Shown here: piece after piece, positions 46,201-57,204 of the stretch
Layout of the letters: each line of letters opens with the position of its first letter
Numbering within the stretch: the first letter of the stretch is position 1
DNA from: Zantedeschia hybrid cultivar
Lineage: Eukaryota; Streptophyta; Magnoliopsida; Alismatales; Araceae
Length of the DNA stretch: 64,000 nt
Assembly (NCBI GenBank): GCA_030544215.1
Contig: JARZZO010000008.1
Span: forward strand, 22,274,614-22,338,613
Reading direction: 5' to 3'
The notes under the pieces: generated by a model
Databases searched by the model: none
Seen by the model: the letters and a program-made list of their open reading frames with translations, nothing else
Told to the model about the DNA's origin: nothing
Translations under genes and position numbers: made by a program

Positions 46201-48809
46201 TCCTTTTTCGGCACCATTACTACGTTGGCGATCCAGTCCGGATGATGCACCTCTCGGAGGTGTCCGGCGTCCAGCCCCTTCTGCACTTCGGCTTGGATGG
46301 CGGCTCTCCTTTCCTGATTGAAGGTGCGCCGCTTCTGCTTTACCGGGGGCTGGTCGGGATTGGTATGGAGTCGGTGCTCTGCTACCTCCGGGTCAACCCC
46401 GGGCATGTCCGCCGGAGACCAGGCGAAAACGTCGAGATTCTTTTTCAAGAACTCGGTGAGCTTCTCTGCTTCGGTCTTCTCTAGGCCGGAGCCTATCATC
46501 AGGGTTCGTCCTCCGCCTCCCGGAATCGGAATGGCGAGGAGTGCTTCCCCCGGAGATACCTCGGCTGATGATTCGATCGCTAGGGTTTCGGCTGCAGCCT
46601 TCCCTTTGACCGAAATCATATAGCATTGCCGGGCCGCTTCTTGATTTCCCCTGGCCTCGCCTATTCCATGGCTGGTATGAAACTTCAGCTTTTGATGGAA
46701 AGATGAAGGCACGGCCCCGACCCCGCCGATTAGCCTTTGGCCGAAGATGGCGTTGTAGGCCGAATCGACTTTTACAACGGCAAAGTCCGTTTCAACGGTT
46801 AGTTGCCGGGGGGCGGAGCCTAAGGTTACAGGGAGTCGAACAATGCCCTCTACTCGGCAGGGCGAACCGTTAAAATCGAAGAGGGGGCCCTGGTGAGCCT
46901 TCATATTAGCCTCACTCAATCCCATTTTTTCAAAACAATCATAAAATAAGATGTTTGGGGCGCTTCCATTATCGACAAAAATACGATGTACATCGTAACT
47001 AGTTATTACAGCGTTTATGACGAGGGCGTCGTCGTGAGGGACCTGAATATCAGTCAGGTCCTCTGAGCCGAAGGTAATATCCTCTTGGCGAGGCCGCTTC
47101 GGCTCGACGTCAATCGTCGCTATAGTGGCAGAGCTGCGCTGCCGTGGCCTTGATCCTTCCCCTGGCCCTCCGGATATCATCATGATAGATCCAGAACTGG
47201 GTCTTTGATGGGATGCTTCTACCGGGGCCGAGGTGACCTTTGGCGGAGGAGCGGCTTCTGCCACCTGGGGTTGTTGTTGCCTGGGCGTCCCAGGGACGTC
47301 CCGGTTTCGCTGTGGCGGGGGCTGCTCTCGTCGGTACTGCGACAGTCTTCCCTCCCGGATGAGGCGGTCGATTTCCTCTCGGAGCTGCCGGCACTCATCC
47401 GTCGTGTGGCCGATCTCCCGGTGATACTCACAGTATTTGCCGGGGTCCCTTCGGCGAGGATCCGTCTTCATGCGATCTGGTCGCCGGATCATGCCCTGCA
47501 CCTCCATGAGCATTCGGGAAGGGGGAGCAGGTAAGGGTAGGTACCGCGGTTGCGGGTCCCGTCGCCTCTCCCAGTGCCAGTCCTCCCGGCGATATCGCTT
47601 TCGGGAGGGCTCTTGGTCTTCTGGCCGAGGTCGGACCACCTGGGGGGCAGGTGCCGAGGCTGCTTCGACCGCGCCTTTACCTCTGGACATCATCAGGGCC
47701 TCCCGGTTGATGTATTTATGGGCCCGGGCCACGAGGTCCTGGAAAGTAGTGGGATGGCGTTTCCCAATGGAGCCGAGGAGCCCTTCGTCCCGACACCCGC
47801 TGATCACAGCTGAGACCGCAATCGAGCTGTCGAGGTTCGGGATTTGGGCGGCCTCGGTCCGGAACTTGGTGAAGTACTCTTGGAGAGTTTCGGTGGGGCC
47901 TTACCGGATGGCTAGCAGGCTGGCGGAGGTTTTGTACTGCCGGGTGGCATCATAAAACTAGTCGATAAACAACTGGCCCAACTGGACTAGGGAGTGGATG
48001 GAGTTGGGGGCCAGTGTCTCGAACCAGGTGAGGGCGGTCTTCTCAAGGGTGAGGGGGAAAAGTCGGCAGCGGACTGCCTCGGCGACCCCTCGGACCGAGA
48101 GGAATGTGTTGAATCTCTGGAAATGACAGACCGGATCTGTCATTCCGTCGTAGAGAGGGCCCTTCGGCAGCTTGAAATTGGGAGGCACCTCGGTAGCCAG
48201 GAGCTCCGCCGTGAACGGGGTCTGCTCTAGGATGTTGCTAGCAAGAGGTGCCCCGTATGGCCGAGACACCATCTGCTACATTTCCTTGCGTATTGCCGTC
48301 AGCCGTCGGTCCAGGTCCGGGGCGGTCGAGGTGGCGACTGATTGTCCTCCGGTCCGGGCCGGGCGGAATTCTGACGAAGCATAGTCCTGCTCCGTTAGGC
48401 GGTCAGCGCGAGGGGCTCGGGTAGGTAGCGCCGAGGGCTCGCCGCATGCCGCAGCGGTTTCGTCAGGGGAAACCGGCGTAGGCGTCGGCCGGAACCGGGC
48501 ATCTTGCACTGGGTAGAGTGGGGGGAGCGGCGCCTGCTGAGAAAGCTGTCCCATCAATCCTACGCGCTGGGCGATGGCAGATACCATCTCCTGAAGAGGC
48601 GCTAGGGAGGTGACGGCAGCTGCTAGCGTTGCCATTTGCTGTTGGAGCACCCCCACTCGGTCTTCCGCAGCGAGAGACTTCGGTACGACTGGCAGAGGCA
48701 TGCTCGGCGGGACAGAAGGGGCGCCTTCGGAAGGCAGCATCTGCGCCGAGGCTTCCCGTGCCTCTGCTTCGCTCTGTCCGGATCGTCGGGTTACAGGTCG
48801 TTGAGACAT
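43297..48809 (-). pseudogene. Ty3-gypsy gag-pol polyprotein of the Tat-type element (three stops, one frameshift)
   Basis: Gag starts at 48809 (MSQRPVTRRSG). In-frame stops occur at 48276-48278 (TAG), 47958-47960 (TAG) and about 47901-47903 (TAA). From 47807 the frame is open for 1399 codons; residue numbers below start there. A CHHC knuckle CEYHREIGHTTDEC is at 126-139, protease DNGSA at 279-283, and RT with FLDAYSGYHQI and FIDD (641-644). The first RNase H (about 785-905) lacks the usual catalytic TDAS. A second RNase H has D938, E976, D1000, D1050. Integrase has an HHCC site (about 1156-1197) and triad D1226, D1286, E1322. A one-base loss near 43681-43686 shifts the frame; the integrase C-terminus continues to 43297. 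The usual products are particle proteins, polymerase and integrase; this copy cannot make them in full. Confidence 0.93.
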
Positions 48810-48824
48810 GACTTGTTTGTTTGT

Positions 48825-48844
48825 TTCCCACAGACGGCGCCACG
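48825..48844 (-). other. primer-binding site region of the Tat-type gypsy element
   Basis: Directly after the 5' LTR the minus strand reads CG then TGGCGCCGTCTGTGGGAA. TGGCGCC-starting primer sites are characteristic of several gypsy lineages; I did not verify the exact tRNA. Confidence 0.8.
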
Positions 48845-49770
48845 TGATGTAGCCGAAGCTATCACGATTGGATTCCGAAGCTGGAATCCGAAGTTATGGA
48901 TCTGGAGCTGGTCGGATCGGTGCTTTAGAGGCCCGACGGGGATCCGGAAGGCGAAGGAGGCAGAGGCGAAGCCGAAGGTCCGAGGCCGAGAGCCGCTCGG
49001 TCGGAGGCTGGCTTGTCTTTGGGAGGTCGGGGCCGAAGCTCCTTCGGTAGACGAAGGGGCGGCGCGAAACCGAGTCTCCTTTGTCGCGGGGCAGCCGGCG
49101 CACGGCGTCGAGACCAGGGAGAGGAGTCCGAGGTCGGCGGCCGAGACCGACTCGGGAAGGTCGGTGATGATTCGAACCGAACCTCTGTAGGAGGGAAAGA
49201 AGAAGAAAACCGGTCAGCAGGAGTCCCGGGCTTCGGCCCTTAGGAACCCCCTCCGACGGTCAAGTTAGCTCCTGAAGATGATTCGATTCAGAAGGCAAAC
49301 AGTAGCTTTAATGCTATTTGGACTGTAGTCCTTGAGGGTCTCGGAGGCATAAGAGAGCATACCTTTGGCAATAAATAGCGGTGTATTTATAGCAGAGGAT
49401 AGATGATGGTTAACGGTGATAGCCGATATAGGACTATGTCCGGGCTTACTGGTAAACCGCCATAGTGCCTAGTCCTCCACCGGAGTGGGCTGGACTCGAC
49501 TATCGGGCCGAAGGGGGTTGGGCCGCTGATGGGCCGAAGCCTGCTGGGCCTAGGACTGCTGCGCCGCTCCCGGGCCGTAGGCTGGTGGGCCGCTGACGGG
49601 CTGAAGCCTGTTGGGCCGGGAGCGACGGTGCCGCTTACAGGCCGGGGGCTCTTGGGCCGCTGGTGGGCCGCTGGTGGGCCGAAGACTTCCTGAAGGCCTT
49701 CTACTGCTGCTGCTAGGCTGAACTGGGTTTGGGCTTGTTTTAATGGGCCGAATCGGATTCTGCCTCATCA
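48845..49770 (-). repeat. 5' LTR of the Tat-type gypsy element (926 bp)
   Basis: Plus-strand ends TGATGTAGCC and CTGCCTCATCA. Minus-strand TATAAATA at 49384-49391. Differs from the 3' LTR by scattered substitutions and an 11-bp tandem duplication near 49650-49680. Confidence 0.95.
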
Positions 49771-49775
49771 GAATC

Positions 49776-50260
49776 CATCCGATCTTATTCCCTTATATCA
49801 AACACAGACTATGCATTTGGCCATCCCGACCCTGAACGTCATACATCCTTTACAAGGTTAGTGGTGATCATGGCTCTCGAATGGCACATCCATGTTGGGG
49901 AGAGGAATCTGATGATGGTTGTTGGTGGAGAGACTTGAAATGCTCAGTGGTTTTCGACTAGGAAGAACATGTAAAAACAAGGGAAGGGGAGTAAAGATAC
50001 CAATTCGCGAGGTGATTTAAAATATACATATATAATTAAATCTGTAAGTTTCCCTTGGTCGTTTAAATCCTTGTTTGATGGAAATTTGGGGGAGAAACCT
50101 CGATTATTTTAATGGAAGAGGCCAAAAGACGTCGATCCAACTATATATATTTTCAATTCTTTTCTCATTTTTGGTATGATTTACAATATAAGTGTACTAA
50201 TGAAGAAAAATAAAACCATAAAATCAACACAATTATGATTAAACAATCTCATTCTTTTTT
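49776..50260. other. intergenic spacer
   Basis: No gene or repeat recognised. Confidence 0.35.
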
Positions 50261-50623
50261 TGAGGAATACTTGTTATACCACATTTAGTGCAGCAAGTTT
50301 GCTAAACTGCATACGGTGTGACATAAAAATGAGATTTTTCTTTTTTATGGCTGGTCTCACTATGCCTAACATGTTCGTACAATTCGATCTTTGATCAGAT
50401 GATTTACAAAATTTTAAAAAATAGAAAAATTAAATTCTAATTTTTGTTGGACTCAACTTTTTAAGTTTGTTTTTTTCCTATTCATTGAGGCTTTTTTTTA
50501 TTTTTTAGATTTTGTTAGATTATCGGATTGGAGATCAAATTTATACATATATAGTGGGTCCGATCATAATTTTTTTTTTAATTTCTTTTTTATGTCGTAC
50601 CGCATGTGATGCAACAAGTATTT
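50261..50623. repeat. foldback element, copy 4 (about 360 bp)
   Basis: GGAATACTTGTTATACCACA at the left pairs with TGATGCAACAAGTATTTC at the right. Inside, TGACATAAAAATGAGATTTT pairs with TTTTTTATGTCG, and ACAATTCGATCTTTGATC with GATTGGAGATCAAAT. Size and layout match copy 3 at 38385. Confidence 0.75.
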
Positions 50624-51529
50624 CTTTTTTATTTTTGTTGCAAAGAATCTAATATTCCTGACGCATGGGAAAAAAGGGAGAACACAAGTGAAGTAAACCC
50701 ACCATCCCTAATACAGCATGCAGGATCATCTAAACGGAAGTCATGGGGCATCATAGTGGTGGACCAAATGGCTCAATATGGGATTTCATTGGCGTTTTGC
50801 CACGCCATGCTATTCTTAGCCCAGAAGGGTCCTCCCAACACCACCCAACTAAAGCTGAACCTTTTGCTGTCTCCCCAGTTTAGTATCAGCAGCAACTAGC
50901 CACCACCTCTTTCGTAGTGGATGTTTTTTATGACCTTTTGTAGTGCATCTCCTCCTTAATATGAGTGCTGGTAGTGCTAGAATACTAGTGGCAATGTGGG
51001 GTTGTGATGGATAACTCTCCTCATTGGGGGGCATGTGGACCAGGCAAATGGATGAAGAAAGGCATAGCTTTGTGCCAGTCTCTTTCTTTTATATGCTCCT
51101 CTCTTTCCCTTTCCCTGTCATGATGCAAGGACAAAGAGAGAGGAACCGAGGTTAACACTACGTCCAAGTGCTTGTGAAGGTTGGGGAGGGGTGAGGGGAA
51201 GCTACTCTGAATGCTTCAATCTTTGAAAACATTATTTGCTAATTCTCTACCTCATTCTCATTAATATATAAGTCGATTTTAATTATGGGGTTAGATTTTT
51301 CGCTAGAGAAGTTTCAGCTCTACTGTATAATGCGGTTGCCGGGGATGCTGTGCACTGCGGCTCTTCTCACCAAGGTATGTAGTAGATTCCCAGTTATGGA
51401 TCAATTAATTGGGGTTCGGTATGGGACCAAGAAAATGGGCATGCTACCGGTAGAGCTTTGCACACCTCAAATAAAAAATCTAGTCAAGGAAACAATAAAC
51501 GAGCGAGACAAGTTCATATTTAGTTTTTA
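50624..51529. other. intergenic spacer
   Basis: Two frames (50606-50899 and 51285-51530, plus) have no recognisable domain, and their composition is that of the surroundings. I do not call a gene. Confidence 0.35.
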
Positions 51530-51770
51530 GGGTTGCAGCCACATTTTTCTAAAATTTTTATTTCTTGAACTCTTTTTCTGGGATCGGGTCTATCATGCCT
51601 ACATTTTTATATGATCCAATTTTTAATTGGAAGATACAAAAAAAATGAAATTAAATTTTGATTTTTGATTTTTCAGATTTTTTATGTCATCCGATCGAAA
51701 ATTAGATTGTACAGATCATGGTTAGTTAAATGTGGTACGAGTCTTATACGACAGAAATACATTCGGATAT
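51530..51770. repeat. foldback element, copy 5 (diverged)
   Basis: ATATGATCCAATTTTTAATTGG on the left (positions 51608-51629) is mirrored by CCGATCGAAAATTAGATTGT (51691-51710). Outer CAGCCACAT and ATGTGGTACG motifs extend the arms. Less complete than copies 3 and 4. Confidence 0.5.
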
Positions 51771-52518
51771 AATTCGGTTTATAATTTGAATGAGATGGTC
51801 AAACATTCGGTCAAATAATTAAAATATTAAAAAAATTCAGCAAGACATGTATAGAATTTTTTATCAAGATTTTAAAAAGTTGAAATAAAAATTATAAACA
51901 TGTAATAAACAGTTGTTAACCAACTTATGAGTTTTTTCAATGAAAAAGTGACTTTTTTAATTGTATAATCTCATGTTCTATAATATTTAAGTAATAAAAA
52001 TCTTATTTTGATTCAATAAAATTTATTATACGAAAAATATTGAACATTTTTGTATTACACATGAATAAGTGTAAAAAAAATGTATTTCTCCTATCTTTTG
52101 GTTCAGTGCGGCACACGAAAGTTTCATTTGGGAGTTTAAAGATACGTGAATTATATGAGTATAATACTGTGCTTAACAAATTATGGCACGAACATGTTGG
52201 GCATGAGGCGAAATTTTAAAAAATAATTAAATAAAAGAAAAAGACTGCACCTCATACAGTGCAGTGAGTATTACTTTTAATTTTCATATACAACTCCCGA
52301 TGTTTTTTTTTATATGTAGCTAACCTGACAAAGGTCACATCTCATGCAACAAGTTTCGTAATTTCGAGGAAGAGATCCTCTAAGTACAGGTTTGGACCAA
52401 AGTTCAGTAGCGCTGAAAAGGGGAGGGTCCAGATATTTGTCCTCTTCTCCTTCTCAGTATTGGATTCTAGTTCAAACGTGTATTGATAGGATCTCTTCTC
52501 ATAATTCGGCATCTACCT
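51771..52518. other. intergenic spacer
   Basis: AT-rich, no gene or bounded repeat recognised. Confidence 0.35.
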
Positions 52519-52533
52519 AACTACTTGACAAGA

Positions 52534-52713
52534 GGGGAACGGGGTGTAGCGGAGTGATAAATCCTGGATTTCGGTTGATAGCCGTTCTAACAGCTCGTGG
52601 GTTCGATCCTCGCTACTCCCGTGGGTTGAACAGAACCGTGCCTTAATCGCTCCACAATATTAATTTTCCTGGGATTTACTGGGCAACTGAATTTTCCTCG
52701 TCATCTAAAAAAA
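52534..52713 (+). mobile_element. short tRNA-derived SINE (180 bp) with 15-bp target-site duplication
   Basis: An A-box-like TAGCGGAGTGA (from 52547) and a good B box GGTTCGATCCT (52600-52610) start the element, followed by a TTTTCCTGGGATTTACTGGG-type body and an A-rich end. Flanks are aactacttgacaaga (52519-52533) and aactacttgacgaga (52714-52728), one mismatch. The sequence differs from the 22.7-kb SINE, so it is a second family. It is not a tRNA gene: no cloverleaf fits past the B box and it carries duplications. Confidence 0.9.
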
Positions 52714-52728
52714 AACTACTTGACGAGA

Positions 52729-53315
52729 CAGCAGAAAACAATAGAGGGTAAATGATTAGATATGGACCTTTTGCGTGTAGAACTTACAAGACTTATTTTT
52801 CAATTCTTGGTTTATATACGAAACGCCTCATTCTTATGCATTATACCTATAAGCAGGAATGTAAGAGGGCACTTGACTCTCTTACTCAACTTTTTGGCGC
52901 GAATTAGATGGTGTGGAGAATAGGATGTCGAAATATTTCCTCGCTGCAAGTTATTGTGGTTTGTAGGATTGATTTCTGATGACGGGTCAAAATTTGGAAG
53001 TATCATGTGAATAGGTGTTAAAAAACTTGCAGTCTTGTGAAATTACCTTTTTTGATAGGGAATATTAAACAATGCTTAGGGCCCGCTGGGATGTGTGTAA
53101 AACTTATTCGGTTGGAAAAGGCTTTTCTAAGAAAGCAAATTTATAAGGAAAATGAAAACAGAAATCAATATTTGGTATTCATGAAAATATTTTCTTGCAA
53201 AAATATTCTCCTTTGTTCGTTTCTTCAAAAAATATTTTCTTCGAAACAATTTTATTCATATGTTTGCTTGAATTTTCTTTTTTTGAGCTTTTTATTCAAT
53301 CTTGACATTTGTTAA
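52729..53315. other. intergenic spacer
   Basis: AT-rich; the frame at 53037-53315 is unremarkable. Confidence 0.35.
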
Positions 53316-53685
53316 AGGAATTTTTACATATATATCTTTTAAGACTAGCATATTTGTATCTATACTCCAAACTCCTATATATTATATAAGATACTCCAAA
53401 AAACCTTAGAAGCATTACTATTATACTCCATGGTCAAAGTGTCGTGAATTTCAATTGAATGTGCTTAAACGGTTTAGTTATTTTTACATATATATTCTTA
53501 AATTTACTAAAATTTTACATATATGTCTTTGAATTTATTATCATTTATGGAACCTTTCTAATATATTCAGTTGATATTTACGACATTTTGATAAAAAAGC
53601 ATAACCACAACACTTTGAAACTTTTTGGGAGTATTTCATGTAACATATAAAACTTGGGGATATATATGTAAATATTATAATTTCT
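53316..53685. repeat. AT-rich inverted-repeat MITE family, copy 3
   Basis: Mirrored TTTTTACATATATATCTTTT and GGGATATATATGTAAATAT ends with CTTAGAAGCATTACTATTATAC-type interior motifs place it with the copies at 23955 and 31437, in a more diverged form. Confidence 0.55.
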
Positions 53686-54551
53686 GTTGAATGGGATGAT
53701 ATGTAATTCCATCTTATTCATTGCAAGATTCGTTGGATCATTGATCCTTATCAGATTGTATCTTCTCAGATACGGTACGATATTGATCCGATTCAGATTG
53801 ATTCGGTCCGACTCGCAGGAGTCACACGAGTTTAACCAATGAATTTGTTAAAATTAATGAGTTGTTTGTTAAAATTAATGAGTTTAAGTCACATTTTAGA
53901 AAAATATATCTTATTAATTGATATAAAAAAATATAATTTTACTTATCAAATAAGAAAAATTCAACTTAAAATATTTCATTAAACACGTACGAGTCGGTAC
54001 AATCTTATATGATTGAATGCGTATGAACGGATACGACAAACCTTGACTCAGGTGAGAAGAAAACCCAAGGGCCGAGTCTAAGCTAGGAAAATGGCCTCCG
54101 TTCTCATCCGCCGAATGCCAAAATTGGAATTTCCCTTGGTCAATATATCTCATTTTTGTTGACTGTGCAGCCAAATAACTCCTCATTGGGAGATTTCCCG
54201 AAAAGTGGCCCTTAGATTTGAACATCCGGAAGAGCATAAGTATTTGGTCAATTGAGTCGTCTGACAAAAAAAAAACCAATATTTAAAAATTAAGCATTTG
54301 AGATTAGATCCAATTTTAACTAATTCTATTTTTTATTTGATCTAACTCGCTAGAACTAAAATATTTCATGTATATAATCTCAAATGACGCAACCAAAAAT
54401 CGTCGACCAACTCCTGAGTCACATGAGACTACTAATACATATGCTTGTAGAGAAAGTGTAGAATCAGAAGCTCAACAAGATAGTCTTGATTTCTTTCCAT
54501 CAGGAATGCTAGAAAGACCAGAGACCTGCAGGGCTAATTGTGTGAATAACC
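53686..54551. other. intergenic spacer
   Basis: No gene recognised. GATC-rich motifs around 53730-53830 may be old MITE debris. Confidence 0.35.
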
Positions 54552-54554
54552 TTA

Positions 54555-55388
54555 TAGGGTGTTTGTTTGTATTATAACATTTTATTATTAAAAATAATAT
54601 TCAAACAAAACTTATAAAAATTTTATAATTTTAAAATATATATTTATCGTGTTTGACAGAAAGATAACTTTCAAACAAACCTTCCTCATCATCACTCTCT
54701 ATTTCTATGAATATGATTCCACAGGGTGACCTTCCTGCCTTTGTCTCCTTGACCCTGTGAGGTTCATGATCGAACACCTTGAGGGCACAGGCCTCTCCAG
54801 CTCTCCTCCTTGTTCTCTTGACTGATGAGGGGTAGCCACTGTAATGCGTGCACTCTTCTCCATCTTCTGTCGATAACTCCCATTTTTGCCTCCTCTGCTC
54901 TTCTCCACGTGCTCTCATCTTCCTGGATTCCTCTCGAAGCGGCGATGGCGAGTGACGGCACCTCTTATCCTTCTCTCTCCTTCTCTGCTTCTCGCTTCAT
55001 CATTACGATCCGCCGCGCACTGCTGCTGCCAGTCCAAGAACTGCTGGGTGGCACGGGATTCGTAGTACCGCGGCAGCACGTAGAACTGCCATGCTCCTCG
55101 CCCGGGTCGTAAGTTGCCCATGCGAGCTCCCAATGGCTAGTGGCGCTGGTAGGGAAGGAAGAGGAGGAGGAGGAGGAGAAAGAGGAAAGGCAATGATGGT
55201 GTCGTGAGCCTCGTGCCAGGAAAAAAAGAGGGGTACTCCTCTTTTTTATTCTTATCATGTTTAATGAAGGATTTGTTTTAAGAAAATATATTTTAATCAC
55301 ATAACCAAACACTCACTTTTATACATTTTTATTATAAAAATATATTTTTGTAGAGAAAACTCTCCTTATACTGCAAACAAACACCCCA
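54555..55388. mobile_element. Tourist/Harbinger-like element (834 bp) carrying GC-rich non-TE sequence
   Basis: Termini TAGGGTGTTTGTTTG and CAAACAAACACCCCA form an inverted repeat, with TTA on both sides (54552-54554 and 55389-55391). About 100 bp of AT-rich subterminal sequence on each side brackets a GC-rich core (about 54690-55235) that is unlike MITE filler. There is no transposase. The core reads as broken coding sequence on the minus strand. Confidence 0.75.
54631..55235 (-). pseudogene. candidate captured host gene fragment inside a TIR element
   Basis: Minus-strand frames of 72 codons (55133-54915: WQFYVLPRYYESRATQQFLD...) and 95 codons (54918-54631: GEEQRRQKWELSTEDGEECT...) meet end to end but in different phase. 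They have plausible protein-like composition, an acidic/basic-rich middle and a (GGA)n-like run upstream (about 55155-55185). I do not recognise the family. It could be two exons of one captured gene, or chance. The abrupt GC change at both edges supports capture. Confidence 0.45.
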
Positions 55389-55391
55389 TTA

Positions 55392-55707
55392 GCGTTCGTT
55401 TGGCCTTTTCTTTTCTTTTTTTAACAAAAACAGGTTGCATGAGAGTTTTTTTTTAGCTTCTAAAAAGTATAGCATAATGTCTTGTTTGGCAATCCAAAAA
55501 ATCTAACCAACAGAAATTTTAATTTGTCGACCCCTCTTTTTCCTAATTGTGACATCCACAGGATAAGACAGAACATCCTTTCCCACAACAGTTGGAAGAA
55601 TTTTCATAAATGCTAAATTACAAATTTTATTCTTATATTTTTATGAACTTATTTCCTTAATTTTCTTTTTACATTCTAATATGTTTTATGTAAAACCAAA
55701 CACACCC
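55392..55707. mobile_element. Tourist-like MITE (316 bp) sharing a TTA with its neighbour
   Basis: GCGTTCGTTTGGCC at the left pairs imperfectly with AAAACCAAACACACCC at the right. TTA lies at 55389-55391 (shared with the element on its left) and at 55708-55710. The body matches the interrupted MITE at 25729-26212. Confidence 0.65.
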
Positions 55708-55710
55708 TTA

Positions 55711-57204
55711 ATGTAAAAAACAAATAATCGTTTGGTGGATGCTAACTTATAGCATGGACTGGGTTGAGAAACTAGAATCTCATTAGAAAGGTATGCAGTT
55801 CGGAAGTTTTTGATTAGGGCAGCACATGAAGTGAAGATAAAAAATTGAAGGCAACCGATGAACGTCTACCTTACTAAGGTGTACTAATGGGTAACCCAGC
55901 AAGGAAAAAAACCCTTGGCCATTGGTGAAGAAAAAGTGCCCAAACGCCCCAAAAATGAGGTCGCAAAACCAGTATATTGCTGGAGGTGTCGAAATCTTCT
56001 TCTGTTTGGAATTGCATATATCAATTTGATTTGGAGTGATATATGACTTGCATTTAGATTTTCTGCTTCTATTTGGACGTGTATGAATTTGATTTGGACT
56101 GAGATATATATGTGATATCTCCCATATTTGGGTTTGGATGGCACTCATGTTTGTGCAAGTATACATATAGAAGAATAAAAAGATCTGAATTTTATATCAC
56201 TTTCCTGAGGTCACGACGGTGCCCCTTGGGGATGATTATTTGAGGTGTCATTTGTGAGAAATTCTTCTTGAGGAGAAGAGTTCTCTTTTATTCTTGTAGA
56301 CTTGTTTGTTCTTGGCTACCTACTATAATGAAATTCTTTATCATCTTTGTCCATAGACGTGGGTCAACCATGAACTCATGTCAAGTTCCTCTCTTTCTTG
56401 CGAGTGTTTGCATCTTTAAACATCTCATTAAATTTTGTGATTTTAGTTATTTACTTCCACATAATCCCACTTTAGTTATACTTTCTTTCATTTGAATATG
56501 TTTTTTCACAAATAAATCATAATTTATTGAAGGGGTCTTTAACATCCTCATAAATTCAAAAGTGGTGATGTAGTCATAACTTAGTTTAATTATATTTTTT
56601 AAGGAAGTCACATTTTTTAAAATAAATTATTTTTATGTCATCTATTTTACAGGTAATTTTATATATTAAGAATTGATATTTCTTTTACAATTTTCCTTTT
56701 TCACAAATTTTATGAACTTGAGACCTTTTCTTAAGACCATTTTTTTTATAAATTTACTTAGTTGGCACCTTGTAATCTCCCATCATTTGAGGAGGTCACG
56801 AGTTTAGTTTTCATTACGTACATGTATTCCCACATACAAGAACATAATCCGTAGAATTTACAGTAAGATTGATCCAAAATACTTACCTAATTAAGCAGTG
56901 TTGGGAGAGATCAGATCGGTCAACGCATGGCAAATTGTGTGCTCTTCCACACGAGTCCTTGCTGAGAACATGCACGGTGTTGAGGCTGGTAGCGGTCGGA
57001 GATTCAGAGGTCAGTCTGTGCGGCAGGTTTGTTTGCAGCCCATTTGGATTATTACTGCGACAGAATACGTGCATGGCCTGCAGGGGTGTCTGAATGAGAG
57101 CAGATCCTTCTCAGTACTACTGGACTCCTGTCTAAACACGTATTGAGAGGATCAGTTCTCTGTCTGAATCGATGGTTGCGGTCGGAATCCAGAGCTCACG
57201 AATT
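55711..57204. other. intergenic spacer
   Basis: No gene recognised. The minus frame at 55783-56166 and frames near 56869-57146 show no domain. Confidence 0.35.

Larger units (their letters stand above)
38950..49770 (-). mobile_element. complete Tat-lineage Ty3-gypsy retrotransposon (10,821 bp)
   Basis: LTRs at 38950-39863 and 48845-49770 are nearly identical by eye; the right one has an extra 11-bp GCTGGTGGGCC unit. Exact 5-bp duplications GAATC lie at 38945-38949 and 49771-49775. On the minus strand the order is 5' LTR, TGGCGCC-type primer site, gag, protease, RT, two RNase H domains, integrase, tandem repeats, an antisense ORF, polypurine tract, 3' LTR. Dual RNase H, the TGGCGCC primer site and an antisense extra ORF are known Tat-lineage features. 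Minus-strand TATAAATA at 49384-49391 in the 5' LTR is the likely promoter. Internal stops make this copy non-autonomous. Confidence 0.95.

Noticed and set aside
45681..46623. Plus-strand ORFs of 100-130 codons opposite gypsy pol
   Set aside because: They are antisense shadows of the RT and protease coding sequence, unlike the aORF at 40765, which lies outside pol and has its own promoter motifs.
50606..51530. Small plus-strand ORFs of 97 and 81 codons
   Set aside because: No motif, no supporting composition change; lengths are expected by chance.
52547..52620. tRNA gene
   Set aside because: A and B boxes are present, but there is no acceptor-stem pairing, and the A-rich tail and target duplications show it is a SINE.
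55783..56166. 127-codon minus-strand ORF
   Set aside because: AT-rich composition, no recognisable domain and an overlapping second frame; treated as chance.
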